Positions 12,125-25,581 of a DNA stretch of 64,000 bases are shown in pieces. Each line of letters opens with the position of its first letter. The first letter of the stretch is position 1. The DNA is taken from assembly GCA_023014335.1 (NCBI GenBank), contig JAECYW010000002.1, positions 3,038,001 to 3,102,000 of the forward strand, in the 5' to 3' direction. Below the pieces are notes generated by a model. That model worked only from the letters and a program-made list of their open reading frames with translations. It did not search any database and was not told where the DNA came from. The translations under genes and the position numbers were made by a program. The DNA comes from Galerina marginata. Its lineage: Eukaryota > Basidiomycota > Agaricomycetes > Agaricales > Galerinaceae.

Positions 12125-15100
12125 ATGTCCCATTTCTTCTCCGAAACCGGGATTCAATTTCCAAAGTCTTTGTTAGACTCTTCTCTAAATCACTTTGCTG
12201 CCATGGACGATGACGAAATTTCTGTCGTCGATTCTCCTGGTGAGGTCACGGACACTGCCGCCTACGACAAGCAACGAGCCTCTTTGCAAACCTATCTCGA
12301 TTCTTTGCCATATGAGTGCGAATCAGTCGAAGACATGCAGGCTCGTCTCGAGGAGATCGTGGAGAAGATATATATATGCGCAAAAGCGAAGAATTGGCTT
12401 GTGCTTAGCACCTGGGATGGCATGCTTCAATGGTACATATATTCAGCTTCGATGAACCCACTCACTCCTCGATCTCTAATGATAATCGTAGCTGGCTCTT
12501 GATGCGTTATCCCATGGAAAAGACAACACGTGCTAAACTTGTACGATTATACTACGAGTTGTGTCTTGTCCCCGGTGTAGAACCTCGTGTTCTCCGCAGC
12601 TGGGCCGACATGCTTTCACGATTACTCGCAAATAAACCTGGCCTTAAACGAAAACTCGAAGCCAGTGATCTCGAGCTACCTTGGAAGCCACTTTGGCGCG
12701 TTCTGCAGAGAGAGCTATGGCCAAAGTCCAGCCTGGAGGAATCTTCGTACGTCGTAAAGTTTACCCACCGGATATCTTATGAACTCCCATTCTAGGAGAA
12801 ACCTCGTTAATATACTGCTTTACGTTGCAGAGCAATGCAAACGTTATTACCCGGCAAGCGAGATTCGTACTATGCTTGAAACTTTCCTCCCAATCTTGAC
12901 CAAGGATGTTCGTCTTCTGCAAGTTTTAACCTGATCTGACCTGATGCTTTCAATCGCAGACTATCCTGACTATGATCCCAGTCTTGACTTCTTTCTTGCC
13001 TCCTATCCAGACACATCTCTATCTTCCGTCCTTGTTCAAGATTTGGGAAGCATTTAACTCAGGCGTCATAGATGATAGACTTTTAGAACTATGCGGTGAA
13101 CTTTCAGAAGAACATGTTTCAGGACCTTTAGGAGACGCTGGTGAGGTCGGAGGCGCCGCTTGGAAGGACGTTGGAATTTGGACCGAGGCTGAATGGAATA
13201 CGCTTATAGGGAAGGGCCTGGGTTCAATGAGTATGTATTTCCTTCTGTTCTGTGAAGAGTTGACTCAAGTTGTGATTAGATGTGCCAGTTGGAGCGATGC
13301 GTGTAATGCCACTGACATTCTTCTCCTTGCCAATCGACACTCATGACAATTACTAGGGTGCCTCAAACACTTCTCAGCATGCGGATCTCATGGACAAGAG
13401 TGGTATCAAGATTAAGAAGTCCATTAGCAGGATCCGTCAGTGCCTTTCTCTGTCTTCGGTTTTCGTTCTTACACTTTGGCCACGTAGATGCCTTGGCAAG
13501 ACTCTTAGTGTATTCCATGAAGCTTGACGGCAATATCCGCGAAGTCACCCCCACTCCGACTCGTGTTAAGGCGAAAGATGAAAAACTACCACAGCAGAAT
13601 GGATTTCTTGCGGGCTCCAAAGCCATGGACTCACTGGATCGCTTGATAACGAGTATCGAGTCTTTCTTCCATCCTTCAAATTCGGGACTCTGGACGCTCT
13701 CTGTAAGTTACCACACAACTGTCGAATTATTTTTTCGGGTAGTTTTAAAGATTGAATTGATCCTTTAGTTGACGACATTCATTCAACGGTTAAGTGCAGA
13801 GTTCACCAAGCGCTGGAAGGAAGAGGAGCAAGATTCTTGCAAGACCCCTGTTGTTCGTCATTCTCTCCCGTCTGTCAGGTTTTGTCATCTAAGTTAAAAT
13901 CAACAGACACAACGGCTGACATCCACCATTCGACGTGCTTTTGTCACCACGCTCAAAACGCCTGCATTATTGGCAATGTTTGCTAAGGATCCTGTGTGTA
14001 TGAGCTATGCTCAAGGCGCTCTACGTTCTTTGGCGCTGCTTGAACCTGCGTTAATCATGCCAGAGCTCTTGGAGCGTGCATATGGAGGGTTGGAGGTTGT
14101 AAACGAAACTCATCGAACGACTGCCGTCTTAAGCATGCTTTCTGGAATCTCCAGACCCTTGGTCAGTGAACAGGTCTGGCTGGGAGGGCAGAAGCACGTT
14201 GTGCCACTGCTAGAGCTTTGCATCCCTGGTATCGATCTGGTACGGTATTTCCAGTCGTAATTTGCTTGTTATTCACCCCCTAAAAACTGTATTACAGAAC
14301 GATCCAGTGAAAACTGTCTGCGCGACTATGTTTATTGTCTCGGCAGGTACAGCACATGAAAATAGGCGATCTCTCACAATCCGGCCTTTCCTTCTCAGGG
14401 GATGGGCCAGGGGACGAAATGATGGATGTGGATGACACCGATCATATACCTGATGGAACAGAAGTCGGAGACACTTCGCGGTTGAGTAGAGCAGACGAAA
14501 GGTCTTTGGTGAGAGATAGCACTGCCAGCTTTGCAGGTACGGTTCAATTACATTCAAGGACGATCGTCGTATAAATCATTTTCTCTTCCAGATTGGGTAG
14601 TTTCGTTGTTTCGAAGGGTATTTGCTCTCTATGAAAATTTACCCTGAAGAAGGAGGTAGGAAGAATACCACTGGAGGCAAGCAAGAAGAGAGTGTGCTCA
14701 AGTCCATCAAGAGCATGTTGGATGTAATCTGTTTGCATCTTTCGGACCAAATGTTCGACTTGGTTCTGAATCTGGTTTATGACTATGCAACTACCAACGC
14801 GAAGTCGAATGCCGTTCGCGCTTTTGGGCAATTGGTTGCATGTCTCGCTCGCGTCCATCCAGAAAGGACAATGGCAAAATTCTTGCCCCATTGCGTAGCT
14901 CAAATAGAGGAGGAATTGAAGCATGGGGCTTCGAGTGTCCGTACGACTTCTACCCATGCTGCAGTTCCTTCTGATACAACATTGCACTGGAGTTCGTTTA
15001 TTTCTCCTTATTTCTCTCTTTCTGTTCTCAACTTTATTTACAGACATGGCCATCCTTCGAGGATGTCTTGGCTATGGCGGTTCTGCTGTGAGTAGTCAAG

Positions 15101-18100
15101 TAGCTTAACTCGCTCTCCTCTGATAATCGTGGACTGTTAGCTGTTGCCTCACAAACGCCAGATCATTGGATTGTTGGCTCTTCTTGTGGAGAAGACAAAG
15201 AGCGAACGTGGCTACACTGGTACTGGGCGTCTAGTCACCCGAATTTTGAATACCATTGGCGGGACCTACCCACTGAACACACGATTTGTGAATACAAAGG
15301 AATGGGATGATCCAAGTATGTCAATCCTTTATTTTTGGGGTGTTTGAAGCCTTATTCAATACAGGCTTCGATAAAAACCATTCCACCCAATGGGGCCGCT
15401 TGTATGATCCTGAAGATGTTATCGTTGAATGGCATGGTATGAATCGACACTGTTGACCCTTATAACTGATTCTCTAAGCAGAGATTTGTTTTAGTTCCGA
15501 ACGACGATGAGGTTGGATTTGTCATGGACATTATAGACCATATCGGCAAGCCAGCATTGAAAATGGTGGAATCTTTGATCGAGACCAGCGATAAATGGGA
15601 CAACATTGGCCGTAACGATTTTTGCCGGTATGTCCATCGTCGTCAATCCCCAGGTGGGTCGTTAATCTTTCTGTAGTTACCTCCATGCCTGCCGAGCAGT
15701 CTGGGGAGGCTTGCCAACATTCCTCAAAGAGCAGCCGAAGAATGTTGTAAATCCTTGTCTGAATGCAGAACAGGAACTGCCAGAGCTGCTCGTCGCTCAT
15801 TTAGATGTCAAAGCCGGGTTCACCCTGACCGATCCAACCGATCCTCGATATCAGAAAGTCTTCGCACAACGAGAACAATTTGGGGGAGTCATTCTACATG
15901 CAGCTGCGACCTTCCGAAAGACTACGAACGGCGAGGACCATATTGATGCTGTCATTGGTGTTACAAGGGCCATCGACACTTACCTGTTGACATATGGCTT
16001 AAACCGAAGCGATTTCGACTCCATGCAAAAGAACTATGCTCAGGCCCGAGAGTAAGCCCCTCTATCACGTTTTATAACTCATCGCTTATCACAGCTGTAG
16101 TTTGAATCGATCGTGGGTGAGACAAAAAGATAATTCACGGTTGGTTTTCGTGAAGCGTGCGCATGTTTATCACAGCGGACGCGTTTACATGCATTCCCTA
16201 TATCGGCGTCGATCGGCGCTAGACGATAAATTACTCGATGAACTCGTTGAACTCTCGCTTTCCCAGTACACCAGGATCAGAAGGTAAACAAAAGGTTTAG
16301 TATGTTTGAGTGAGCCTAACTTATTTATCTCTTAGACAAGCTCAAGCAGTATTGCATAACATTTCAGGGGTACGCACATGGTCAGTACATCAAATGTGGA
16401 TAAACCCCAATTTTCCTGCAGTATTATGTTCGGTCCACTCGTTACATTCTTCCCTCGTTGTTCAAAGCCCTGGAAAAGGGTAACGACCCTGACAGGATGA
16501 AAGGCGCCTTGTATATTCTGTGGAATAAGGGAATAGGTATTTTGCGCCGTCGTAGTAAATTGGACTTCTCTAACGAACTTGTTTTGATTTAGCTGCCTAT
16601 GCTCTAGCTGGTGGGTGCATACTATGAGGATATTGATATAAGTGACCAAAGTTATCGCAGATCAAACGTTTCACAAGGAATATCTCATGTCTCTTTTGGA
16701 ATGTCAACATGAGGAAAAGGTAAGAACTATCTATAGGCTTGAAGTAGTATAGAAAGTCTAAATATTTCGACTAGCCGTCTATCCAGAAACTCGTCAACAA
16801 CCTTAGTCAGGACTGCGTTAGTCACCTCAACGAGGAGGCCACCCAAACAGACGCCTATACTTTGCCTACCCTCCGTCTCGACCAATCTCTACAGGATCTC
16901 GAGGCAGAATTTTCCTCCACTTTCCCTGATCAGAACCTTCTGCAAGCAGCGGTGCAGAAATCAACGGTGCGTGTGACGAAACGGGAGGCTATTTACACGG
17001 ATACGGTATGCCATTCCCTTTATTTTCTTTCCGCAGTCAAACCGACCTATTTACGATCTCAGGTCTCATCGATCCTCGATCTTGCATCGAGGCCAACAAC
17101 ACACGTAAGTCTCACTTCTTAAAGTGAGGCAGGCTGCTGAAAATGTTTGTTGAAGTGGCGGTATCTTCAAACGGCAGCCCGTTTCCTTTACGGCCTTCTA
17201 CGGAGAGACGTTGCACCTTCTGCCGATCTGGCCAAATTCTTTTTGAATCAAACAACGAGCCCACAGCCTACAATCCGTTCTATTGTACAAAGGTTAGTTT
17301 CTATTCTTCCATGCACCATGCGTCTTGAAATGAACCAAATATGTTGGCAGAGCAATTGTCAAACTCTTGTCATTCGTTAAAATTAGAAGCTTTTCCCGTT
17401 CAACAGAGGATCTCTGGTTGGACGAATGGAGAAACCCGTTGGCTTGGGAAGTGAATGTCGATAACCCGGAGGAATTTCTACAAAACCTTCAAAAGCCTTT
17501 ATCGAGTGATGGGTAGGCCCATGTTTCTGTACAAGCAATTTTCCAAACTAATCAATCGATTTGTCGACATGTAGATTTTACTTCGATAAGATTAACACCG
17601 GCTTCTTGACATGGACTACAAAAGTCAAAGGATACAAACCCGTAAAAGAAGGAGACTGTCCACCCTCATGGGAAGCTGACTCCATACCATGCCTTAATGC
17701 CGTCAAAGAGGCTGTCGGGAAGGAGGGGTATATTCAACAACTTTCGACGCTCTGGGGGCAAGAATCTAGCAAGACTGGTGGAAGTCTAGATCTTCGTCCT
17801 GACAATGCCCTTTTCTTTAAATATCTCGGTATTTCGTGATTGTTTATTTTTCAGCTTTTTTCAGCTTACCTGAATCGGTTTCAGCTAAAATGTTTGGAGA
17901 CAATGGCTTAGACGACATTCTGGAGGTCGTCGATCCCCTGCTTTTCGATACCGACAAATATAAACAGCGAGCTGGTGCAGAGATCCTGTGTGGCGTCTTA
18001 CGCGGTCAGTTATTCTCAAAGGGTGTAATCAGGATTGTTTTTTCTTTCATGCACGCTGATAATGATTAGGATCCAAACATTGGTCCCCAAATGCATCCAA

Positions 18101-20120
18101 CAGACTCTGGGCCTGGACAACAAGTAGATTGAATCGCATTGTTGTACAGATCAAGCCTGAAACTCTTTCATTCTGGGAACTCATTTTTCAGGTGTGTCGC
18201 AGTTCAGTGGACCCAGTTCATTCATCTTATCGATCGAGTCCGGCAGCATCAACTCCACAAACGTGATCCCCGCAGGAACCAACCACTTGTCGACTGGATA
18301 CTCTCCCTTCCTCTCGAGTTTAATGGTGACTCGGCGTTCGAAAGTAAGGTTTTAGATTCTCGTCACGGATGTTCTTATAACTTCTTACCTGCTGCTTAGT
18401 GACCAAACCACTCTGCTTATTTGGCATCTTGGTTGATGCTTTGGGAATATATTTTAACCACAAAGCTGGATTATACGTCAAAATGTTATTTGATAATGCT
18501 AACTCCGGGTATGCGGAAGTAGGTTCTCTTCGTTTTAAAATCCTGAAAACCATCCTAATGGTACTATAGATGCGACAACACGTTTGTCAAGGTCTGTATG
18601 TGATCATCGGTAACCAGTGGCAGCCCTGGTATTCCAATACAGAAGATTTCTTGGTCGCTTGTGACGAACAGAAAGATCCACTAAAAATTCGGTAAGATTT
18701 TTTCTCTTTCCCGCGTATCTCCGTTGACCAGCCTATTGACATCGACTAGCGATGCGCCTTACATGGGTTATCTTTCGGGTATCTTGGAGAAATTCCCGAA
18801 ATGGAGAGAAGAACGCCTACCACCGCCTCGCGTCAATCAATCAGAGGTGGCTCCACCTTCTTTACCCTCTTTCTGAATGCTGAAGTTCTTCTTTATCTCT
18901 CTTAGTATGACAAAGTTGGGCTTACGCGTAAGTTCATAACGGTCTTGAATATCAAAAGAGAAAAACCGTGTCTATTTTTTTCATAGTTCTCCAGTGGATC
19001 TGGGTCTCAGCACATGGCCCTGCTGCCTGTCTTGTCTTCCCTTACGCTATCGCCATGATGTATGTGCTTTCCCTGATCACAAAATGCCTTTGATAATTAC
19101 CGTCATACAGGCCTGAGATACTTCGCATGTCAGAGTTGAACGATAGCTCCGAATTGCAAGCATACAGCTCAGCTGTCCTTTACATTCTTTCGGCGGTCAC
19201 TCCCCCAACGGAGTACATTGAAGCAATTCTTACCAACTTTGTTACGGCAGTCAAGTCATCCACAGTAAGCCTAGTACCGATCCGATATGGCAGAGTTAAC
19301 ACATAGTTATAGTCCTGGAGAATTCGTCTTCATGCTCTACCTGCTTTGGTGGTCTTTTTCTACAGAAATTTACTATCGATTTCTCAAGAGGGCGTTGCGA
19401 AACTAATGGACGTCCTACTCGACTGTCTGTCCGATGAGAATGTCGAAGGTTAGGGAAATGGCATCGAAAGTATTTTCCGGTGTGGTCAGATGCTCCCAGA
19501 GACAGAGTATACTGCCCTTGAAGGTGGGTCGGCTCGTGTGGATCGTGGTAAGAATACCTGATATAGATTTATTAGAACCGGTTCGTTACTCTGGCGAGGA
19601 AAACTGTTCTTCCTCCGCGGCGTGACCCTTCCTATGCAGAGTCTCTGCGAGTTCTTCACTCTGCCATCCTAGGAATTTGTGCTTTAATCGAGAGTCTCCC
19701 GTATTCCGTTGAGCCTTGGATGCCTTCGCTAACAGAAGGTAAGTTACATAAATCACGCTTGATAAACTTTTGATTGAGTATTCTGTAGTGCTGGCACCTC
19801 ATGCCACAGACCCACCTCCGATTTCCACCACCATTCGCAAGTGTGCATCCGAATTCAAAAAGGTGAGAATTACGACCTTCTGAAAGACACAGTTCCCTGA
19901 TCGTCGCACTGTCTTTTTTAGACCCATCAGGTATTTATCGTTGCGTTCGTTAGACTGGTACCCTGACCTTGCTTTAGGATACCTGGCATAAGGACCAGCT
20001 CTTATTTGACGACGATCAACTGCAAAGTATTTCAACTATGCTGGTGGGAACCTCTTACTGTAAGTGCTGATTTACACTCTGCCTGAACACCCGACTGATC
20101 GATGCCTTACAGATGCATAA
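12125..20120 (+). CDS. BLM10: Proteasome activator Blm10/PA200, paralog A (three one-base frameshifts)
   Basis: Giant HEAT-repeat cap of the 20S proteasome, known in yeast and mammals for ATP-independent activation and, as PA200, for acetylated-histone turnover. More than 30 exons. Recognisable stretches include PVLTSFLPPIQTHLYLPSLF, IESFFHPSNSGLW, ERGYTGTGRLVTRILNTIGG, LYRRRSALDDKLLDELVELS, VREMASKVFSGVVRCSQRQS and AILGICALIESLPYSVEPWM. The last residues are GTSYYA, a hydrophobic-Tyr-X tail of the type that inserts into the 20S alpha ring to open the gate. A 9-base micro-exon (19922-19930) encodes THQ of THQDTWHKD. Frame breaks requiring one base fewer lie at 14346-14347, 14642-14644 and 19448-19449. 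The start could also be 12203 (MDDDEISV). Confidence 0.93.
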
Positions 20121-21400
20121 ATACTTACAAAATTTTGTACTCCGTCTTTATCTCCAATCGATCCCTGCTTTTATCTTGATACAGTGTCGTACGACCCTTA
20201 CGATGGACTATATCTCCCAGATCAACCGACGGTTCGAATCTACCAATAAAAACTGTTGTCAGTGGGACATTCTTCTCATTGAACAGTCATTTTTCAAGCT
20301 GGCTACCAAGACCATTGAAATAGATCATCTTATCGATGTTGACAGCTGGTTGTATCGATGCTCACCACTAAGCCAATCAATCATCTTCTACCATGTGTAA
20401 AACATGCCCTTGACCCTCTGAGACCCCAGAGTCTTGTCGTTGGGAAGTAAAAGGACGCGGGTATGGAGGTACGAATGAGTTCCTTCAAGACCCCCAAGCG
20501 AAAGATCTTGATCCTATGTTTCGCGAATTCACGAAGAACCAGAGTACAGAAATTCATAGAGCCTGTGGTTTGTTGAAGTCAGGGAAATAATTGAATCTTC
20601 TACTGACATTTGCATCTTTCACCCAGGAATTTCAAGTAGTGAAAATATTTCCCTCCAGGGTCAGGAGGCTGAAGCCAGTGTTTTTGTGGGTCTCCTTGTC
20701 TCTTTGTCTCTGATTTTGCGGGTAGCTGTCAGATAATGTCGATTGACTGTTCACGGCAATCTATTAGAGGCTAAGGGGAGTGTGGCCATCGTCGTCATCT
20801 TTGATCTTTTAATGGTTCCTTACGAACGTAATAAGTACCTTGAAAGTCGGACTGGAATCTCTGCACACGGGAAGGTGTCCGGTGTTCGTTTATTAAATGA
20901 GGACCCGCTGATTGACACTGCGGTTTACCTGGGCAGGTGTACACATTTGCATAACCACTACATGCTAATATCGCGGTCTTTGAAAACTGAAAGACATTGA
21001 ATCGATGATCATGATATATGTAGTGCCAACTGTGCCATAACTTACAGTTTACCAAAAGTTAAAGTGTTCGGAGAAATATCACATCGATGGCACTTGGAAA
21101 ACCACGATTTGGATGAGAGAGGTGGAGATAACGTTCGGCAGGGAGACCCTAGATATTATCAAGAACGAGGCAGCTAATCTGCAGGATTGAAGAGTCGACC
21201 GTCGCAGAACTCGTGGGCTATTATATTCACATCGATAGTGCTAGAAGCATAAGAAGAGTGAAGTCGTCATCCCATGATGATTTTCTATCGATGAGGAGCC
21301 ACCTGTAAGAGCAGTACGGTGAACTGCACGCTGATGGGTGATCGAAAGTGATCGCAAACCAAACTTGGACGGGAAGTCACACGTGGAGTGCACGTGGTAA
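20121..21400. other. Gap with scattered coding-like fragments, possible gene relic
   Basis: About 1.3 kb downstream of Blm10-A. On the + strand short stretches look protein-like but lie in different frames separated by stops: YDPGYLP-type text around 20190-20250 (YDPYDGLYLPDQPTVRIY), GTFFSLNSHFSSWLPRPL near 20270, and GRGYGGTNEFLQDPQAKDLD near 20455-20530. I could not match these to a family or join them with plausible introns. They may be a decayed gene or chance. Confidence 0.3.
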
Positions 21401-22145
21401 TGGCTGGAGAGGACTGGGTCTTACAGCGTCGTGGTTGTTCGAGACGGTGCCGGGCATTGAAGCAGGACAATCTGACGGTTGCGAAGATAGATTTGGTGAA
21501 ACCTGATAAGTGTTGGATGGAGTTGCGAATGAAAGGATGAATGGTGGTGCTCGGCTCGGAGTTTCAAACGGCCGTGATGGGAGTCCAGAATAGGCAATGA
21601 ACGGGCAGCGATAGGTGGTGGAGAACAAGTTGGAAATCGCCAGAGCTGCTCTGTTTCTTCGCGAGACTGTGGGTGGTGTATACGCAGCCATCGATAGCAG
21701 GAGGCAGACTGCAGATAGTGGGCTGGGGAGTGCTCTAACGGAGGGTTGAGGCTGAAAAGGTTGACGTGATTAATTATTGGGGAAAGGGCACGTTGTGTTG
21801 GATCAAAAAGGTTGGATTGTACGCCTACCCTCTGCCTCACCTTCTCCTCCATCCAGACATCACTTTTATAGTCCTCCTCTTTTTCTCCTCCTCGTTGTCG
21901 TCGAATATCTTCCTGACACGCCTCCTCACGAACCGGCTCCCTCACGTCTTTTTATACCTATCTCGTCCCGCGCAGACCACTTCGCGAAGGGTCCTATCTA
22001 ACAAATACCGTCGTCGCTTATACTCTACTTTTTTATCTCGCAATCATCGGAATCCCAACAGGTCTTTAATTTACTCGGTCAGTCCTCTTGTCCTGATGCT
22101 CTGTCATTCTTTCCTCAAGAGTGCACCGTTCTGACCCACAGTTCA
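21401..22145 (+). promoter_or_regulatory. Upstream/leader region of the CCCH gene, CT-rich
   Basis: The 745 bases before the CCCH start include a strongly pyrimidine-rich + strand block at about 21825-21990, the usual look of a fungal core promoter and 5' leader. The open frames on the opposite strand here are low-complexity by-products of that bias. Confidence 0.45.
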
Positions 22146-24986
22146 ATGCACGATACAGTCACGAACTCATCTACAGCTACCTCCCACTACGCAGCCCCGT
22201 CCAACAAACTATTATCGCCCATTTCTCTTACTGCCCATCCCTCAGCCTTCAAGGATTCATTCGGTTGGTTCTATCCCCACGACGAGAGCGTTGAACCCAG
22301 TTTTGAGGTACACCGCCCACACCACAGCCACGTGTTGTTGGCCCTGTTTTGCTGACTACCCGTCTACTTTTCCTCTCAGAATTGGCATCTGTCGACTCCT
22401 GATACTACCATTGAACTGAATACTGCACGCCGCCCATTACCAGCGACTTTGCAGAAATTGTCCATTTCCAACATGCCTGCGCGTACTGAAAACGTCGACC
22501 GTGCAGCTACCGCTAATGCAAGTCGTCGCTGGAGACTCAACAGCAGTGGACAGCTTGTAGATGCTGAGGCAGAATCTGCCAGCTGGGAGCTCGCAGACGA
22601 GATTGGCCGCTTGAAGATCGGTGATGTCACCGCCGACACTGGCGACGCCCGTGTCCCTATTCGTACTCCTCCCAAATCTAAAATGCCAGCAACCGCTGTG
22701 ACCCAGATTGCCGAGTCCAGTCCATTGGATTCGTCTTCCAATACAAGTGTTGGGTCTTCTCCTCATGCCGCCGATCACCAAATATCCCACTCTAGAGGCT
22801 CCTCGGCGGATACGACAATTTCAAGCTCCCGTGATTCAATTACCGGAAATACTTTGCTAACCCATCCTCCGTTAAAGGGTGCTGCACCCACAGCGGAAGC
22901 AAAAGAAAGACCTCATTCTTTTAGTGGTGGGCTTTCCACGGCCGATCTTCGCCGCTTACAGCAAGTCGAGGATCCCGATCATGATCGACAGTTGCAACAG
23001 CAACAGCAGCAATGGGCGGGGCAAACTCAATATCGCGAAAATACTGAACAATTGTCTTATCCTTCTCTCAGTAATCAGGTTCACCGACCAGTTCCTCAAC
23101 AACCTTTGTTTAATTACTCTAACGCCCCAGCACACCAACCCACCGATCGTGATCGCGAAGACGCAGAATTAGAATACAACCCTGCTCAACAGCAACGAAA
23201 CTTTGCCCCCGTCCCCCCTCATATCAACCACGGACTCGTAATGAATCCTATGAACCCTGGAGCTCCTCCGCCGCCACCCCAGTTCGTTCAAGGTCGACCT
23301 AATAATGCAATTTCAGCAATGAATTACCGCCAATCACCTAGAAGCTTCCCGCCGCAAGGCCCGACCCTCCCTGCCCTTGGTTACGCTGGTGGTCATCATA
23401 CGTCACACCTTTCTCTTGGCAATACCCAACAGCTTTACGAAATGATGCTCCCAGGACCGCCTCACGAGAGCCATCACCCTGCGGTCACTCGTGTCCAGCA
23501 GCAACATAATGTATTCCGAGGTACTCATCACCATTCCGCATCTGATCCCTCTGCGATTCGCGACGTTGCTGCTCTCCAGCTCCTCACGAACAACATGCAA
23601 TCCTTCAATCCGAGCATGTTCCAGCCTGGTATGCCGCCGCCGGCAATGGCATTGTATCCCAACCAATATTATGGCGCTCAGGAATTAGCCGTGCAGCAGG
23701 TTATGGCTGCACGTCTGCAGGCTCAGTACACTGGCTCGTATAATGTCACACCGGGTGGTCAGCCTCATGAATCTGATGTGGCGAGTCCGACGAGTTCGAG
23801 TGGACAGACTGGGCCTAGTGCCAATAACAGGAAGCTGGGTTTGTACAAGACTGAGTTGTGTCGAAGCTGGGAAGAAAAGGGATCCTGCCGATATGGAACC
23901 AAATGCCAATTTGCTCATGGCGAAGACGAACTTCGGAAGGTCACAAGGCACCCAAAGGTATGAAACTCATGCATTTGTCGCAGGTCTTGCTATTTTCTGA
24001 CTTTTTACTTCCACCATAGTATAAGACTGAGATTTGTAAGGTGTGTTGATATTTTTTTGTGACTGTGAATTTGTGTTGACGATTTGGCTTTTTTCAAGAC
24101 GTTCTGGGTATCAGGATCTTGTCCGTATGGCAAGAGGTGTTGTTTCATTCATACCGAGCTTTCTTCTGTCAACACACCTGCAACTGCTGGCACGGCGGAA
24201 AACACGCCGCCTCAGCCTCAAGTAGACGGTCGTCCACGCTCAAATAGCGATCCTGATACGTCTTCATCGGTGTCTCTTCTCACTCGCATCTCGCGTTCTC
24301 AGCAGGATTCAGCCAACGGGGCATCGACACCCGTAGACGTAAATTCCACTAACAGCTTCCAATTTACCCGCCCGCCGACTGGCTCCCTGAGAGTGGACAC
24401 CACCGTCTTGGACGGAGCCCCTATAAAGCAACAAAATAAATCTGCTTACCCCTCTTTTGCTAGTAACGGTATCCTACTTCCCTGCGCCTGAGCATATCGC
24501 AGCCAAGTCCCCTGCTCCTGTCACTGCTGGACCTGACCTCGGCAGACATAACCTCGCTCGAATGGAAATCGTTGGCTACCCTAATGTACGACCTCAATTG
24601 CAGCCATAGTCGGTTCTCGTGCTGATAACTCATTTTTCTAGCACCAGAAGAAGAATAGTACCTCTTCTACTTCAAATTCTAACCCTCGTCACTCCTTCAA
24701 TGGCAGTGAGGTAGATCTCAACTTCAGCCCCTCTCCTCCAGCTTCTGGCCATGCATATGCACACAATTCCAATGACAATCCTCAAGCAGGGCCCCCACGG
24801 GTCAATGGTCATGTGCGTGCTGGCAGTGCTGGTAATTGGGGCAGCATCTCGCGCAGCAGCCACCTGTCTGCATCGGCCTACCCTCATGGCACCAGTGCCG
24901 CCGGAGAGATCATGTCGAATTCTCCGTGGTCTAGCACTGAGCTGGCGCTCGGATCGTCGCGTCTTCACGAAAAAACTTGGGTTTGA
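22146..24986 (+). CDS. Tandem CCCH zinc-finger RNA-binding protein (TIS11/Cth/Zfs1 family)
   Basis: Probably binds AU-rich 3' UTR elements and promotes mRNA decay, as TTP and yeast Cth1/Cth2 do. Exons begin at 22146 and (after an intron) about 22380-23959; five or so more follow to the stop at 24984-24986. Two C-x8-C-x5-C-x3-H fingers lie in the C-terminal half: [20 protein letters not shown] then CQFAH, and YKTEICK (spliced to) [18 protein letters not shown]. An 18-residue linker separates them, the spacing typical of TTP. The intron after the second YKTEICK splits finger 2. The N-terminal half is disordered: polyglutamine (QLQQQQQQW), poly-proline (GAPPPPPQF) and Ser-rich stretches. No frame errors found. 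Confidence 0.93.
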
Positions 24987-25581
24987 TTTAGGACACTATC
25001 ACAGCCCCCCATCTAACTCCGTCTTATTGCATCACCCCCATTTCTTGTTGCCCGCGTGGTCGGACACTTTATATCCTCAGTGCTTTGAAATGTGCTATAG
25101 TTTTTTACCCTGCGTTCGGTTGGACTTGTGCTACATACATACATATGGCTCGGCTCCACTGCGTCTCGTCTGCCGTTTCCTCTCCTCTCCTCTCAAATCT
25201 TTCTTTTTCCCTGTCGATTCCCCCTACAAAAATAAATGACCGTCACGACCCGTGTCTGATCTTGCCATACGATCTTGACCACTATCACTAGCCTACCTTA
25301 TTCTTTCCTCTTACACCGCAATCGTCGTCGTACAACATCATGTTTTTTATTTCACTCAATTCAATTATGATTCAGTATCATCGGTTGGGTACATATTATA
25401 TGTGTTTGGTCTTGTTGTAAGGATGGCGAAAACGCTAAACTAAAGCGACTCGTGGACTGGGTCCAACGCCAACAAAAAAAATCGGAAGAAAAAATGAGCA
25501 CTACGTTATGCCGCAAAGTATTCAGGTAATGATGGGCTGGGTATATTAATTAAATAGGGGGAAGAGTAGAAAACTAGAAGA
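24987..25581. other. 3' flanks of convergent CCCH and choline kinase genes
   Basis: About 595 bases between two convergent stop codons. A C/T-rich part (25160-25240) is followed by AT-rich sequence. No gene seen; this should hold both 3' UTRs. Confidence 0.5.

Noticed and set aside
13303..13356. In-frame TAG in Blm10-A after HDNY
   Set aside because: A normal 54-base intron (GTAATGCC ... ACTAG) removes it and joins GAMR to GASNTSQ in frame.
20232..20248. GGTTCGAATC, possible tRNA B box
   Set aside because: No D-arm or acceptor pairing in the 80 bases upstream.
21421..21945. 174-codon minus-strand open frame
   Set aside because: Lies in the CT-rich leader of the CCCH gene, has low-complexity composition and no motif; it looks like a by-product of base bias.
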